A stretch of 64,000 nucleotides of DNA, from the NCBI RefSeq assembly GCF_002914585.1, contig NZ_PDDM01000016.1, positions 1 to 64,000 on the forward strand, read 5' to 3'. The DNA comes from Pseudanabaena sp. BC1403 (GTDB lineage: Bacteria > Cyanobacteriota > Cyanobacteriia > Pseudanabaenales > Pseudanabaenaceae). Below, piece by piece: positions 42,664 through 51,475 of the stretch (positions are counted from its first letter, which is position 1; each line of letters starts with the position of its first letter). The notes beneath the pieces are model-generated. The model was given only the letters and a program-made list of their open reading frames with translations. It did no database searches and was not told the DNA's origin. Made by a program: the position numbers and the translations under genes.

Positions 42664-43695
42664 ATGCATATTTCTGAATTAGATGAACTGGAAGCTTCGG
42701 TTAGCGACTTGCTGACGATGGCAAAGGTAGAGTTAGAACAAAATCGACTACAACAACAGCGCGATCGCCAAATTCAAGAAGCAGTAGCTCAAATTGAAGC
42801 AAGATTGAAACCTCTGCTGGCAAAAGTTGAGCAGATGTTGCAAGAATATAGCCGCGAAGGGACACATCAAGACAGCGAGACTAAGCAAAGGCTAGAAAAA
42901 AAGGCTGCCGATATCCGACAGGAAATCGCTGAAGCCCCCACACTAGCAGCCCAACTTGCTGATCGCCAATTGATCTTGAGTGAAGAAAGACTACTAGATG
43001 AAAGAATAACTGAACAAACGGCTCAATGGCGACTGGAATTAAAGGCTGATCTCTTGGAGATGATCGAAGAGCAACGCGATTTCTTTAGCGCTACCGACGC
43101 TTCGATCGCAGTTCGGGGATATGGCAATGACTTAAAAGCAATCAACGCTCTCGAAGAAGTCGTCGAGGCATTGATCAATCAAATAAATTCCCACAGTGAG
43201 GAAGGCCCTGTTGCTCGTTTGCGTGGCAGCCATGAACAAACTCTCACCTTTATTTACAACAAAGCACTCGAAAATCGCTCCCGTGTTGATCGCGCCCCAG
43301 ATGTCCAACCTACAGCAAGACACCGCAAGTCGGAAAAACGCCCTGCACTATATACCGATCTCAGTGGCAAGGTTTTGGTATTTGGTGGACACGATCGCTT
43401 ACAAACGGCTGTAAAAAATCGGCTGCGCGATTCGGCAATTAATTTAATGTGGTATACCGAACAAGATGGCTTGCAACTTGCTGCTCAAGGTGAGAGTCAA
43501 ATTGCAGGTGGCGATCTAATTATTATTGTGACGGGTTATGCAAGCCACTCACTCACCGAAAGAGCGATCGAGGCTTGTCGTCGGGCTAATAAAACCTATG
43601 AAATTGTGAATACAACTGGTATGACCAGACTACTCGAAGTAATCGAATCGGGACTAAAAGCAAAACAATTAGCGCGTCATTGGAAACAAAACTAA
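42664..43695 (+). CDS. Coiled-coil protein with C-terminal DUF2325-like domain
   Basis: The first 170 residues of this 343-residue protein are long charged helices (a coiled coil, e.g. LEQNRLQQQRDRQIQEAVAQ). The last 110 residues form a Rossmann-like DUF2325 domain: VLVFGGHDRLQTAVKNRLR, DLIIIVTGYASHSLTERAIE and YEIVNTTGMTRLLEVIE. DUF2325 is of unknown function. ATG 42664. It lies 58 bases upstream of lepB on the same strand, and a small hairpin separates them. Confidence 0.78.
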   Translation: MHISELDELEASVSDLLTMAKVELEQNRLQQQRDRQIQEAVAQIEARLKPLLAKVEQMLQEYSREGTHQDSETKQRLEKKAADIRQEIAEAPTLAAQLADRQLILSEERLLDERITEQTAQWRLELKADLLEMIEEQRDFFSATDASIAVRGYGNDLKAINALEEVVEALINQINSHSEEGPVARLRGSHEQTLTFIYNKALENRSRVDRAPDVQPTARHRKSEKRPALYTDLSGKVLVFGGHDRLQTAVKNRLRDSAINLMWYTEQDGLQLAAQGESQIAGGDLIIIVTGYASHSLTERAIEACRRANKTYEIVNTTGMTRLLEVIESGLKAKQLARHWKQN

Positions 43696-43698
43696 AGT

Positions 43699-43723
43699 CA
43701 TAGCCGCGCAAAGCGCGGTTATG
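43699..43723. terminator. Short GC-rich hairpin between genes
   Basis: catagccgcgc and gcgcggttatg pair with one G-U/mismatch position around an aaa loop. No T run follows; it may only attenuate or stabilise. Confidence 0.45.
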
Positions 43724-43752
43724 ATTCCCCTAACAATTAAGCTTCAAAATTT

Positions 43753-44352
43753 ATGTCCAAAACATCTCGCAATTTATCGCAGCCACCTAAAAAATCGCCA
43801 AGATCTGGCTTTTGGAAAGAAGTAGCTCAAACTGTAGGATTAAGCTTGGCTCTAGCCTTAGGTTTTCGGGGTGCTGTTGCTCAGGCTTATTATTTGCCGC
43901 CTTCAGGATCGATGGAGCCAACTTTACAAAATTATGATCGCATCATTGTTGATAAATTGAGCTATCGATTCCAAACACCGCAACGCTTTGACATTGTTGT
44001 TTTTGAGCCAAATGAAGCAGTAATAAAAGGTTGTGGACTATCAGCCGAAAAGCAAAAAAGTTCGTTGATTAAGCGGGTGATTGGGTTGCCAGGCGATCGC
44101 GTGGAGATCAAGGAAGGCGTGACTTACATCAATGATCAGCCGCTATCAGAACCATATTTAGTCAAATCCCCTGAATACGATTTGCCTCTAACGACAGTGC
44201 CAGCTAATTCCTACTTTGCTCTAGGTGACAATCGCAATAATAGTTGTGATGGCCATATTTGGGGCTTTGTGCCAAAGGAAAATATCATAGGCAAAGCGAC
44301 CATGCGATTTTGGCCATTAGACCATTTTGGCAACATTGATCGGAAGGACTAA
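43753..44352 (+). CDS. lepB: Signal peptidase I
   Basis: This inner-membrane serine protease removes signal peptides from exported proteins. The 199 residues have one N-terminal membrane segment (about 23-43). The catalytic dyad is S53 in PPSGSMEPTL and K107 in IKRVIGLPGDRV, and box E is FALGDNRNNSCDGH. The start is ATG 43753. A TIGR03643 gene follows 6 bases later and is probably co-transcribed. Cyanobacteria often carry two or more LepB paralogues; which one this is cannot be told. Confidence 0.94.
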   Translation: MSKTSRNLSQPPKKSPRSGFWKEVAQTVGLSLALALGFRGAVAQAYYLPPSGSMEPTLQNYDRIIVDKLSYRFQTPQRFDIVVFEPNEAVIKGCGLSAEKQKSSLIKRVIGLPGDRVEIKEGVTYINDQPLSEPYLVKSPEYDLPLTTVPANSYFALGDNRNNSCDGHIWGFVPKENIIGKATMRFWPLDHFGNIDRKD

Positions 44353-44358
44353 CTTAAT

Positions 44359-44628
44359 ATGGACAAACAGGCTGTTAAGCTGCTCACGGCTGTAGATATC
44401 GATCGCATTATCGAGATGGCATGGGAAGATCGCACCACCTTTGATACGATTTACGACCAATTTGGCATTTCTGAAGTGGAAGTGATTAAAATCATGCGTA
44501 AGTCAATGAAACGCTCATCTTTCTTGATGTGGCGAGAAAGGGTAAGCGGTCGTAAAACTAAACACGCAAAGACCTCTGAGGCGCAAAGATTTCACTGTAG
44601 CCAACAAGATAAATTCAAATCCCGCTAG
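44359..44628 (+). CDS. TIGR03643 family protein
   Basis: A small, 89-residue protein beginning with a conserved core: DIDRIIEMAWEDRTTFDTIY and VEVIKIMRKSMKRSSFLMWRERVSGR. The core looks like a helix-turn-helix (an IIEMAWEDRTTF helix, then FGISEVEVIKIMR), so DNA binding is possible, though the family has no proven function. The usual length is about 75-80; the tail here (HCSQQDKFKSR) is slightly longer. It follows lepB by 6 bases. Confidence 0.8.
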   Translation: MDKQAVKLLTAVDIDRIIEMAWEDRTTFDTIYDQFGISEVEVIKIMRKSMKRSSFLMWRERVSGRKTKHAKTSEAQRFHCSQQDKFKSR

Positions 44629-44682
44629 GCGTATTTTGTGCTTTTGGACAGAATAAGGCTTAGCATCCCTAAAGAGGTAACT

Positions 44683-47577
44683 ATGCGCTTAGTTCGTAAT
44701 TTTGCAGTTTTAGGAATATTTCTAATAGTCGTGGGTATACCTATTGCCGTAACCCCCAAACTGCAATTACTGGGATTAAAGGCGATCGCCCAATCATCTG
44801 ATGATCTGCGCACACAGCAGATTACTGAGGCAGTCTATCTCAAACAATCAGGATATGATCGCTTACAAAAAGGAGATCCCCAAGGAGCGATCGCCGATTC
44901 ACAAAAATCACTTGAGTTATTTCGCAAATGGAAAGCGACAGGGGGAGAGCGAGACACACTGAATTTTTTGGGAGATGTTTATCTCACCACAGGGCAATAT
45001 GAAAAAGCAATGCCTTATTTTCAGCAGGCGTTAAAAATTGCGCAGGAGATTGCTAAAGCTCCTGACGGAGAGCTAGCGGATGTGGCTTATACATTGCAAT
45101 ATATCGCTGATGTCCATGACAAGCAAAGGCAATATGCTCAAGCATTGCCAATCTATCAACAGGCTCTTGATATTTTTCGCGATCGCATCCAAGCTCAAAA
45201 AGGCGATCGTATATCTTTGCGAACCAGTGAAAGCTTGACACTTTCACGCATGGCTTCTATCTATTTTAAATCTTCGCAATATGATCGAGCTCTGGCTAGT
45301 TATCAGCAGATGTTGCCAAGCGCTATTGAAAGAAACGATATCATTGGCAGAGTTCAAACACTCAATAATATTGGCGTGATCTATGCCAACCAAACTCAAT
45401 ATGCTCAAGCACTAGATTCCTATGAGCAAGCCCTAACTTTAGTGCGATCGCTCTGTTGTTATCGAGGTGATGAAGCTGCCATTCTAAATAACATGAGCGC
45501 TCTATATTTCAGCCTTGGTCAAAATCGGCGGGCGTTGGAATTGGCAGATCAAGCAACTAAAATTTATTTCAAATTATCTAGTGAATATTTTGTTGGGTTA
45601 AAGAAAACAGAAATGGAACTTCTGCACGATGTTCTAGGCGAAGACAATAGCAATCCAACCTTGACTAGTCGTGGCTTATCAGTTCGGGCAACTGTGGGTG
45701 ATACGGCAAATAATGATGTGATCGTAAAAGCAGGACAAGCAAACAATCTTAATAATCTTGCTCAACTCTATAGTAATAGTGGCAAGTATCAGGAAGCGAT
45801 CGCTTTTTTTCAAAAGGCGATGTCCGTCTATAAAGAAATTGGTAATGATCTTGGAATTGGTATTACCCTCGATAATATTGGCAGCACCTATGCCCGCTTA
45901 GGTCAGGCAGAGCAGGCGATCGCTTTTCATCAAAAGGCTCTCACTCAGTATGAGAAAGTAGGCGATCGCACAGGAACAGGTGTGGCGCTGAGCAATCTTG
46001 GTCGTGCTTATGCAAATCTCGGTAAGCAAGCAGAATCGATTGCAACTTATCAAAAGGCACTAAATATAGCAAGAGAAGTGCGCGATCTTAGTACTGAATC
46101 AGTTGTGCTTGCGAATATTGGTGATTTGATGGCACTGCAAAATCAACCAGATATTGCGATCGCTTTTCTCAAACAATCCGTAAATATCCGCGAATCAATT
46201 CGTCAATCGATCAGAATGTTGCCCCGTGAAGATCGCTCGGCATATAAGCAGAGTGTATCTTATAACTATCGCAATCTCGCTAAACTCCTTCTGCAACAGG
46301 GACGTATTAATGAAGCAATTCAAATCCTTGATCTGCTTAAAGTGCAAGAGCTCCAAGACTATCTAAGGGATGTCAAAGGGAACGATCGCACCGCAGTAGG
46401 AATCACTCTCTTTGCGCCCGAACAAGCACTAATTAATACAGAACTCAAATCTCTACTCAATGGTTCACCACTAACGGTACAAATCAAACAAACTGCTTCT
46501 CAACAGGGGCTTAGTTTAGCTACATCGCGATCGCTATTAGCTAACGTCCAGAAGTTTGGAGATAAAGCTGCACTTTTCTATCCATTATTATTTGATGATC
46601 GACTATTTTTAGTGCTTCTCCCAGCCAAGTCTGCACCGATTTCCCGTTCCATTAACATCAAACCTCAGGAATTTACAAAACTACTACAGAATTTTCGGGC
46701 TGATTTACAAGATTCAGGATCACTTGACGTAAAAGAATCTTCTGAAAGACTATACCAATATCTGATTAAACCAATTGAAGCCGATCTCAAATCAGCCAAT
46801 ATTGATCTACTGCTCTACGCTCCCGATGGACAGATGCGTTATATCCCGATTGCATCACTCTATGATGGCAAGCAATGGCTGATCGAGCGCTATAGCTTTA
46901 ATTATTTGACTGCTTCTGGGTTTCTTAATGTGCAAACAGTTAGCAAATCTCCACTCACAGCGATCGCGGCAGCTTTTACAACAGGCGAAATTAAATTTGC
47001 GATCGGCAATGAGAAATTCAGTTTTACAGGGTTGCCTTTTGCAGGAAAAGAAATTGATAAAATTGCGTCCACTTTCCCCAACACAACAAAATTAGTTGAT
47101 TCCTCTTTCACTCGGAATGCCGCAGCTTCTCAATTTGGTGGCTACAGTTTGATCCATTTGGCTACCCATGCCGCCTTTCTCCGTGGAACGCCTGAAGACT
47201 CGTTTGTGCTAATGGGAAATGGCGATCGCCTAAATCTGCGCGAGCTACGCGAATGGAAATTGCCGAATACACAATTAATAGTTTTGAGTGCTTGCCAAAC
47301 TGCTGTTGGAGGTGTGGTAAGCAGTGGCGAAGAGATTCTTGGTTTTGGTTATCAAATTCAACGGACTGGTGCGAGGGCGGCGATCGCATCGCTATGGACA
47401 GTGAGCGATCAGGGTACACAAATGTTGATGGGTAATTTTTATACGCAATTGCAAAAGGGTAATAATATTATTAATTCATTACGTCAAGCCCAACTCGATC
47501 TCCTACAATCAAAACAGAGCGAATTCCAGCATCCTTATTTTTGGTCAGCTTTTATTCTCATTGGCAATGGCAATTAA
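44683..47577 (+). CDS. TPR-CHAT protein (caspase-like domain)
   Basis: About 964 residues. An N-terminal signal peptide or membrane anchor (FAVLGIFLIVVGIPIAV) is followed by eight or more tetratricopeptide repeats (about 45-520), a linker, and a C-terminal CHAT domain (about 650-964). CHAT is a caspase-HetF-type protease fold; its catalytic pair is H829 in HLATHAAFL and C871 in VLSACQTAVGG. HetF-like proteins act in cyanobacterial cell division and differentiation, but most CHAT proteins are untested. ATG 44683 is chosen because agagg precedes it; the frame extends upstream to a TTG at 44638. The stop is followed at once by a strong terminator. Confidence 0.88.
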   Translation: MRLVRNFAVLGIFLIVVGIPIAVTPKLQLLGLKAIAQSSDDLRTQQITEAVYLKQSGYDRLQKGDPQGAIADSQKSLELFRKWKATGGERDTLNFLGDVYLTTGQYEKAMPYFQQALKIAQEIAKAPDGELADVAYTLQYIADVHDKQRQYAQALPIYQQALDIFRDRIQAQKGDRISLRTSESLTLSRMASIYFKSSQYDRALASYQQMLPSAIERNDIIGRVQTLNNIGVIYANQTQYAQALDSYEQALTLVRSLCCYRGDEAAILNNMSALYFSLGQNRRALELADQATKIYFKLSSEYFVGLKKTEMELLHDVLGEDNSNPTLTSRGLSVRATVGDTANNDVIVKAGQANNLNNLAQLYSNSGKYQEAIAFFQKAMSVYKEIGNDLGIGITLDNIGSTYARLGQAEQAIAFHQKALTQYEKVGDRTGTGVALSNLGRAYANLGKQAESIATYQKALNIAREVRDLSTESVVLANIGDLMALQNQPDIAIAFLKQSVNIRESIRQSIRMLPREDRSAYKQSVSYNYRNLAKLLLQQGRINEAIQILDLLKVQELQDYLRDVKGNDRTAVGITLFAPEQALINTELKSLLNGSPLTVQIKQTASQQGLSLATSRSLLANVQKFGDKAALFYPLLFDDRLFLVLLPAKSAPISRSINIKPQEFTKLLQNFRADLQDSGSLDVKESSERLYQYLIKPIEADLKSANIDLLLYAPDGQMRYIPIASLYDGKQWLIERYSFNYLTASGFLNVQTVSKSPLTAIAAAFTTGEIKFAIGNEKFSFTGLPFAGKEIDKIASTFPNTTKLVDSSFTRNAAASQFGGYSLIHLATHAAFLRGTPEDSFVLMGNGDRLNLRELREWKLPNTQLIVLSACQTAVGGVVSSGEEILGFGYQIQRTGARAAIASLWTVSDQGTQMLMGNFYTQLQKGNNIINSLRQAQLDLLQSKQSEFQHPYFWSAFILIGNGN

Positions 47578-47580
47578 TGT

Positions 47581-47621
47581 AGGAGAGGATGGGTGGCGCT
47601 TCGCGCCACCCATCCTCTCCT
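47581..47621. terminator. Strong palindromic terminator after the TPR-CHAT gene
   Basis: A perfect 19-bp stem (aggagaggatgggtggcgc) with a ttc loop is followed by a T run on the plus strand. It starts four bases after the stop. A second perfect hairpin, tacagcgc/gcgctgta, follows at 47625-47643. Confidence 0.9.
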
Positions 47622-47694
47622 TTTTACAGCGCAAAGCGCTGTAGGATTACCAATTAATGGGAAGGGAAAAACAGAAAGAAAAAACGAGGTTTTT

Positions 47695-47862
47695 ATGAAT
47701 ACTATTCGATGGATACGTGTGATTTTCTCCAGTATTTTTATTTTGCTTGGGTTAATTTTTGGCTCATATTTTTATATTAAAGAACATCCGCAGGGAACAT
47801 CCGCAGGTTTCAGTCATTCCACAGGACTATATCGTCAGGATTTTACAAAAGAAACAATATGA
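47695..47862 (+). CDS. Small single-span membrane protein (possible)
   Basis: ATG 47695, with a ribosome-like gagg 6-7 bases upstream, opens a 55-codon frame beginning MNTIRWIRVIFSSIFILLGLI. This is one membrane helix (about residues 6-28), followed by a short polar tail that includes KEHPQGTSAGFSHSTG. I do not know the family. It could be a real microprotein or a gene remnant; the overlapping frames downstream contain short, broken pieces that suggest decay of a longer gene. Confidence 0.4.
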   Translation: MNTIRWIRVIFSSIFILLGLIFGSYFYIKEHPQGTSAGFSHSTGLYRQDFTKETI

Positions 47863-48456
47863 CGACTATTCCTTTTGGCGATCCAGAATGACCACAATAG
47901 CGATCGCTATTCCGCAAAACTTACAACAGTTTGAGAGCAAGTGAACCCTAACAAATGCTTTAAAAACATTACAAAGCAATACTTTTAAAGCATTTGTTGG
48001 TTAGGATTAGAGGGTAAAGGGCTGTACAAAATGAAAAGACTATAGATGCCTATCTTTAGCGGGATTGATATTTTCAAATAGTCTGTTACATTACTTAATA
48101 TAAAGAAGCCCAAAGGTAAAAATAAAATGATTTTAAAATTTATTGTACTTTTGCTCACTGCTAAAGTTTCTCGTAAGTACAAAGTAATCCCACAGGGAAA
48201 ATAGAAAGAAAGACTGATAGTTCTTATTTACTACATCTATGACTACTCTCAATATCTGAAATTTGTAAATACTACCTTCTATATTGAGATATCAGAATTA
48301 GCTAAGCATGTTTTGATACGGATAGAGCAAGCTAAAAGGAACTTAGGATGTTAACAGTCATTGTGAAGGGGTTTGCCAAGATTTGAGGATTTACAATTGC
48401 ATGTGATCATATTGACGCATGACACATTGGGACAAGAAGCTTGTAATAGAATCAAA
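47863..48456. other. Interval with one palindrome, no clear gene
   Basis: Only short open frames are visible in 594 bases, none with coding character. The palindrome at 47944-48005 (aaatgctttaaaa arms) shares motif content with that at 38355. Around 48370-48480 a short plus-strand frame reads LQLHVIILTHDTLGQEACNR; it lacks a start and may be a gene remnant. Confidence 0.45.
47944..48005. repeat. Palindrome with accctaacaaatgctttaaaa arms
   Basis: The arms pair over about 20 bases with a 3-base gap, around a loop of about 17 bases. It stands downstream of the small membrane ORF. Confidence 0.65.
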
Positions 48457-48702
48457 TTAGATAGGTTGCAAAATTACTTCTTCGGGAATTGAAACCCAAA
48501 CGCTAAACTTATCAGCATTACATGTAATTAATACAGCTATACCTAAATCTAAATTGCTTCTACACTCTGAGATCGCTTCGTTAAGCGAGTTATAAACCTT
48601 ATGATCTACAAAGGTTTTGCCTAGCAGCGTAATTGCTTTTTCTGTTCCAAAAATGGTGTTAATGACAATTGAGCGAACTTGGTTTAGTGAACTAAAAATC
48701 AT
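48457..48702 (-). CDS. Small protein of unknown function
   Basis: An open frame on the minus strand, beginning MIFSSLNQVRSIVINTIFGT at ATG 48702 (frame open to 48747), gives 81 residues. It contains FVDHKVYNSLNEAISECRSN and ends FSVWVSIPEEVILQPI. Alternating strand and helix patterns look like a small folded protein. It has no match I recognise and an unclear ribosome site. Confidence 0.45.
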   Translation of the reverse strand: MIFSSLNQVRSIVINTIFGTEKAITLLGKTFVDHKVYNSLNEAISECRSNLDLGIAVLITCNADKFSVWVSIPEEVILQPI

Positions 48703-49050
48703 TGTTTTGACCTTAACTCGATAGATACTAGTATCGCGTTCTAACAATATTTAGATTGCGATCGCAAATCTATTATCCTGTGATCTTAAAGAGAAAAAAT
48801 TGCGATCGCGGTCACAAGCCCATAAAAATTGCTTTAATCAATTGGATAGCTTTTTCATTATGTATAGCAATGAAAGAATAAATTTAGTTGGAACGCTATA
48901 GTTTGTATTAGGTCATAAAACCCAAAAGCGTGATGCAGCGAAAAGCACAACGCTTTTGGGGTTTTGACAAGGTTAGCATGGGGTAAACTTTAAAATAAGA
49001 AATCAAATTATTCCGTTGCATTTCATCCTTGAGTTGGCGTGCTTTCAGTT
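48703..49050. other. Interval with one family A palindrome
   Basis: No gene is seen. Two gcgatcgc sites lie near 48758 and 48804, and the palindrome at 48917-48965 is the only structure. The promoter of the pilin-like gene is presumably within the last 80 bases. Confidence 0.5.
48917..48965. repeat. Imperfect palindrome with aaaacccaaaagcg arms
   Basis: Outer arms aaaacccaaaagcg and cgcttttggggtttt pair with one extra base; the centre is not base-paired over about 18 bases. It appears to be a partly decayed member of the aacccaaaa family. Confidence 0.6.
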
Positions 49051-49578
49051 ATGGATAACACAAACGAACATACAGAAGTAATTCCTAAGACCTTAGGTCA
49101 CAGACGTTTTTTGTGGGCTTTGGTAGGTGTAATTCCCCTCGGAGTTGGTTTGTGTTTTGTCCAAGTACCAATTAGTTGTGCTTGTGGAAATCGAGCACCG
49201 TATATAACAGATGATTTTGTCAGAGCGCAACAGGCATATTTTGAAGAACATAAAAAATTCGGGAAATCATATGAGGATTTGAAAATATTAGGAGCACTAC
49301 TTACAACAACAGTCCGTTATGAATACTCATTTGAAGTTGAACAAGATCGAGCATTCATTTATGCAACTCCACAAGTTGTCCCAAATGATTTCTTCCGCTT
49401 AGGACTAACTACTGCAAAAATTCCTGGTGTGGTTAGTGCAGTCATTTATGATGCCAAGCAAAAAGCAACGGTTAAGGTGACCTGTCTCGCAGAAGACTCT
49501 ACATCTGGCAGACCTCCTAAACCTGTTTTTGACGGTAAAGACTTGATCTGTGGCGCAGGTTTTAGAAAGTATTTATAA
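49051..49578 (+). CDS. Type IV pilin-like G/H family protein
   Basis: About 175 residues. The first 45 contain a membrane segment (FLWALVGVIPLGVGLCFVQV) rather than a classic GFTLxE pilin signal. The rest resembles the globular half of cyanobacterial minor pilins: RAQQAYFEEHKKFGKSYEDL corresponds to the usual RAQQAYY...F motif, and YEYSFEVEQDRAFIYATP to the beta sheet. ATG 49051 is chosen over the in-frame GTG 49039. It may be an unprocessed pilin relative exposed at the periplasm; function unknown. Confidence 0.7.
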   Translation: MDNTNEHTEVIPKTLGHRRFLWALVGVIPLGVGLCFVQVPISCACGNRAPYITDDFVRAQQAYFEEHKKFGKSYEDLKILGALLTTTVRYEYSFEVEQDRAFIYATPQVVPNDFFRLGLTTAKIPGVVSAVIYDAKQKATVKVTCLAEDSTSGRPPKPVFDGKDLICGAGFRKYL

Positions 49579-49686
49579 AATCTTTACTCAATCGTCGCAG
49601 CTTACCAAGCCAATTACCAAGCCAAGCAAAAGTATGTTCTACAAACCCATGACGAGGTTCTAACTTAAAGCCATGTTCCCTTTTCT

Positions 49687-50169
49687 ATGAATACAAATAA
49701 CTCTGAACCTTGGTTACAAAAAGAACTATTACAACATATCCAGTTATTACTGGATAGTTTTCATCATTGGACTGGCGATACTCTAATACCAATAACCGAT
49801 CACCAATCACCAGTAGAAATAGCAAATTTACTATTTAATGCAGATTTTGTTTTAGTTTCTCATGGCACTCAAGCCGATCCGATTCTTAACTATGGCAATC
49901 AAAAGGCACTCGATTTATGGAAGATGGATTGGCACTCTTTTATCTCAACGCCATCACGATATACGGCTGAGGTAATGGAACGCAGCGAAAGAGAACAACT
50001 TTTAGCACAAGCAAAATCTCAAGGATATATTAGTAATTATCGTGGGATCAGGATTGCGAGTACAGGCGATCGCTTCTACATAGATCAAGCGATTATCTGG
50101 AATGTAGTAGACGAAGATGGGAAACCGTGGGGGCAAGCTGCAACTTTTCGAGACTGGGAAGCAATTTAA
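49687..50169 (+). CDS. MEKHLA domain-containing protein
   Basis: The 160-residue protein is a stand-alone MEKHLA domain. Distinctive segments are DPILNYGNQKALDLWKMDWH, PSRYTAEVMERSEREQLL, YRGIRIASTGDRF and WGQAATFRDWEAI. MEKHLA is a PAS-like fold, first named in plant HD-ZIP III proteins and possibly binding a small ligand or sensing redox. It is common as a single domain in cyanobacteria. Start ATG 49687; no strong ribosome site. A palindromic terminator follows. Confidence 0.85.
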   Translation: MNTNNSEPWLQKELLQHIQLLLDSFHHWTGDTLIPITDHQSPVEIANLLFNADFVLVSHGTQADPILNYGNQKALDLWKMDWHSFISTPSRYTAEVMERSEREQLLAQAKSQGYISNYRGIRIASTGDRFYIDQAIIWNVVDEDGKPWGQAATFRDWEAI

Positions 50170-50171
50170 CC

Positions 50172-50213
50172 CTTAAAAAGAGAGACAGCGCTTTGCACTG
50201 TCTCTCTTTTTAA
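50172..50213. terminator. Palindromic terminator after the MEKHLA gene
   Basis: ttaaaaagagagacag and ctgtctctctttttaa pair around a 10-base centre. The T tract lies at the right-hand edge. It begins 3 bases after the stop. Confidence 0.8.
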
Positions 50214-50318
50214 CAACCCTCGTCGTGGCAGCTATATATTAAAATTATTTACAATTGAATAAGATTCAATACAAAATCGTCGCAACGCTATTTCTACGAA
50301 ATTCCTAAGAACAGAACT

Positions 50319-50801
50319 ATGATTGTCGCAATCCCTGAACCATTTAAAACAGTGGTGACCTTTGCTCACCCACTGCTGATGCTCTTAACTTTACTTTTGG
50401 CTCTTTATGCAGGTTATGTCGGCTGGCAATATCGCAAAATTCGCAGCGCCGAGGGAGAAGAGAAAAAAGCTCTGATCGCCAAACGATACAATATTCTGCA
50501 TCACAAGCTTGGATCGGTATTTTTGGTGCTAATGGTAGCGGGCGCTGTTGGCGGTATGGCTGTTACCTATAACGATAATGGCAAGTTATTTGTGGGAGCG
50601 CATTTGTTAGCTGGTCTAGGTTTGGCATTTTTAGCAGCCCTGTCCGCTGCTTTTGCACCAATATTACAACAGGGCAAAGAATGGGCGAGGGTAGCTCATA
50701 TCACTGTAAATACTGCTTTGATTGGTGTTTTTGCATGGCAAACCTTTACAGGTTGGCAAATCGTACAGAGAATTTTAGAGCAAATGTTCAAAGCTGCCTA
50801 A
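50319..50801 (+). CDS. DUF4079 family membrane protein
   Basis: The 160 residues have four membrane segments. Conserved histidines lie within or near them (FAHPLLMLL about residue 17, HHKLGSVFLV about 66, VGAHLLAG about 92 and ARVAHITVN about 128), as in heme-b binding four-helix proteins. DUF4079 is essentially cyanobacterial and has no assigned role; a cytochrome-like function is only inferred from the histidines. ATG 50319. A perfect palindrome follows, shared with the convergent yajQ gene. Confidence 0.82.
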   Translation: MIVAIPEPFKTVVTFAHPLLMLLTLLLALYAGYVGWQYRKIRSAEGEEKKALIAKRYNILHHKLGSVFLVLMVAGAVGGMAVTYNDNGKLFVGAHLLAGLGLAFLAALSAAFAPILQQGKEWARVAHITVNTALIGVFAWQTFTGWQIVQRILEQMFKAA

Positions 50802-50809
50802 TATCGCTA

Positions 50810-50856
50810 ACCTAAAAGAGAATTGCGGCGCGATGCGCCGCAATTCTCTTTTAGGT
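50810..50856. terminator. Perfect 22-bp palindrome between convergent genes
   Basis: Arms acctaaaagagaattgcggc... are perfectly complementary around a gat loop. It lies between the stops of the DUF4079 gene and yajQ and can serve both. Confidence 0.85.
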
Positions 50857-50880
50857 AATGTCGCAAAGCGCCTTTTTGGC

Positions 50881-51372
50881 TTAACGATAGTTCGTGAATT
50901 GAAGTGCGAGGGGAAAGTCTTCTGCTTTTACGAGTTGAATGATTTCTTGGAGTTCGTCTTTTGATTTGGAAGTAACCCGTAAAGCATCGCCTTGGATAGA
51001 AGCTTGAGCTTTTGGGAAAGCATCACGAATAATTTTAGAAAGTTTTTTTGCTTGATCCTGTTCAATACCCTTTTTTAGCTTAATAATTTGCACGACTCGA
51101 TTACCGCTAGCAGAATCGATTTCGCCGTAGTCAAAGATTTTTAGAGATAAGCCTCGTTTGATCGCTTTAGATTGCATCACATCAACCACCGCAGTGAGCG
51201 TCATTTCACTATTAGTGTTAATAGTTATCGATTCTTTTTCAAGTTCAACTTCTGTTTTGGTACTTTTTAAGTCATAGCGACTGACTATTTCACGGCGTGT
51301 TTGATCGATCGCATTGACAAGCTCTTGATGATCAAAATCGCTAACCACATCGAATGAATAACTGGAAGCCAT
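50881..51372 (-). CDS. yajQ: YajQ-family nucleotide-binding protein
   Basis: The 163-residue protein matches YajQ over its full length: [22 protein letters not shown] at the N-terminus, [17 protein letters not shown], and [17 protein letters not shown] at the end. The fold is a pair of ferredoxin-like domains. Some members bind cyclic di-GMP and act with transcription factors; others bind nucleotides or RNA. Which applies here is unknown. It lies 99 bases downstream of the aldo/keto reductase stop on the same strand, with a perfect palindrome between. Confidence 0.92.
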   Translation of the reverse strand: MASSYSFDVVSDFDHQELVNAIDQTRREIVSRYDLKSTKTEVELEKESITINTNSEMTLTAVVDVMQSKAIKRGLSLKIFDYGEIDSASGNRVVQIIKLKKGIEQDQAKKLSKIIRDAFPKAQASIQGDALRVTSKSKDELQEIIQLVKAEDFPLALQFTNYR

Positions 51373-51434
51373 AGATTTTTTTAGATTAGATTTTAGTTTT
51401 TATTACGTAATGTATCCCATCGTACCAAAAAACC

Positions 51435-51475
51435 AATAACAGAAAGTTGGCGCATCGCGCCAACTTTCTGTTATT
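51435..51475. terminator. Perfect 19-bp palindrome at the end of the reductase gene
   Basis: Arms aataacagaaagttggcgc and complement around an atc loop. The palindrome overlaps the stop codon of the gene at 51471 (minus strand) and lies upstream of yajQ. Confidence 0.8.

Noticed and set aside
47985-48182. 65-codon minus-strand hydrophobic ORF
   Set aside because: It starts in AT-rich DNA, runs into the palindrome at 47944-48005 and ends there; no family or ribosome site supports it.
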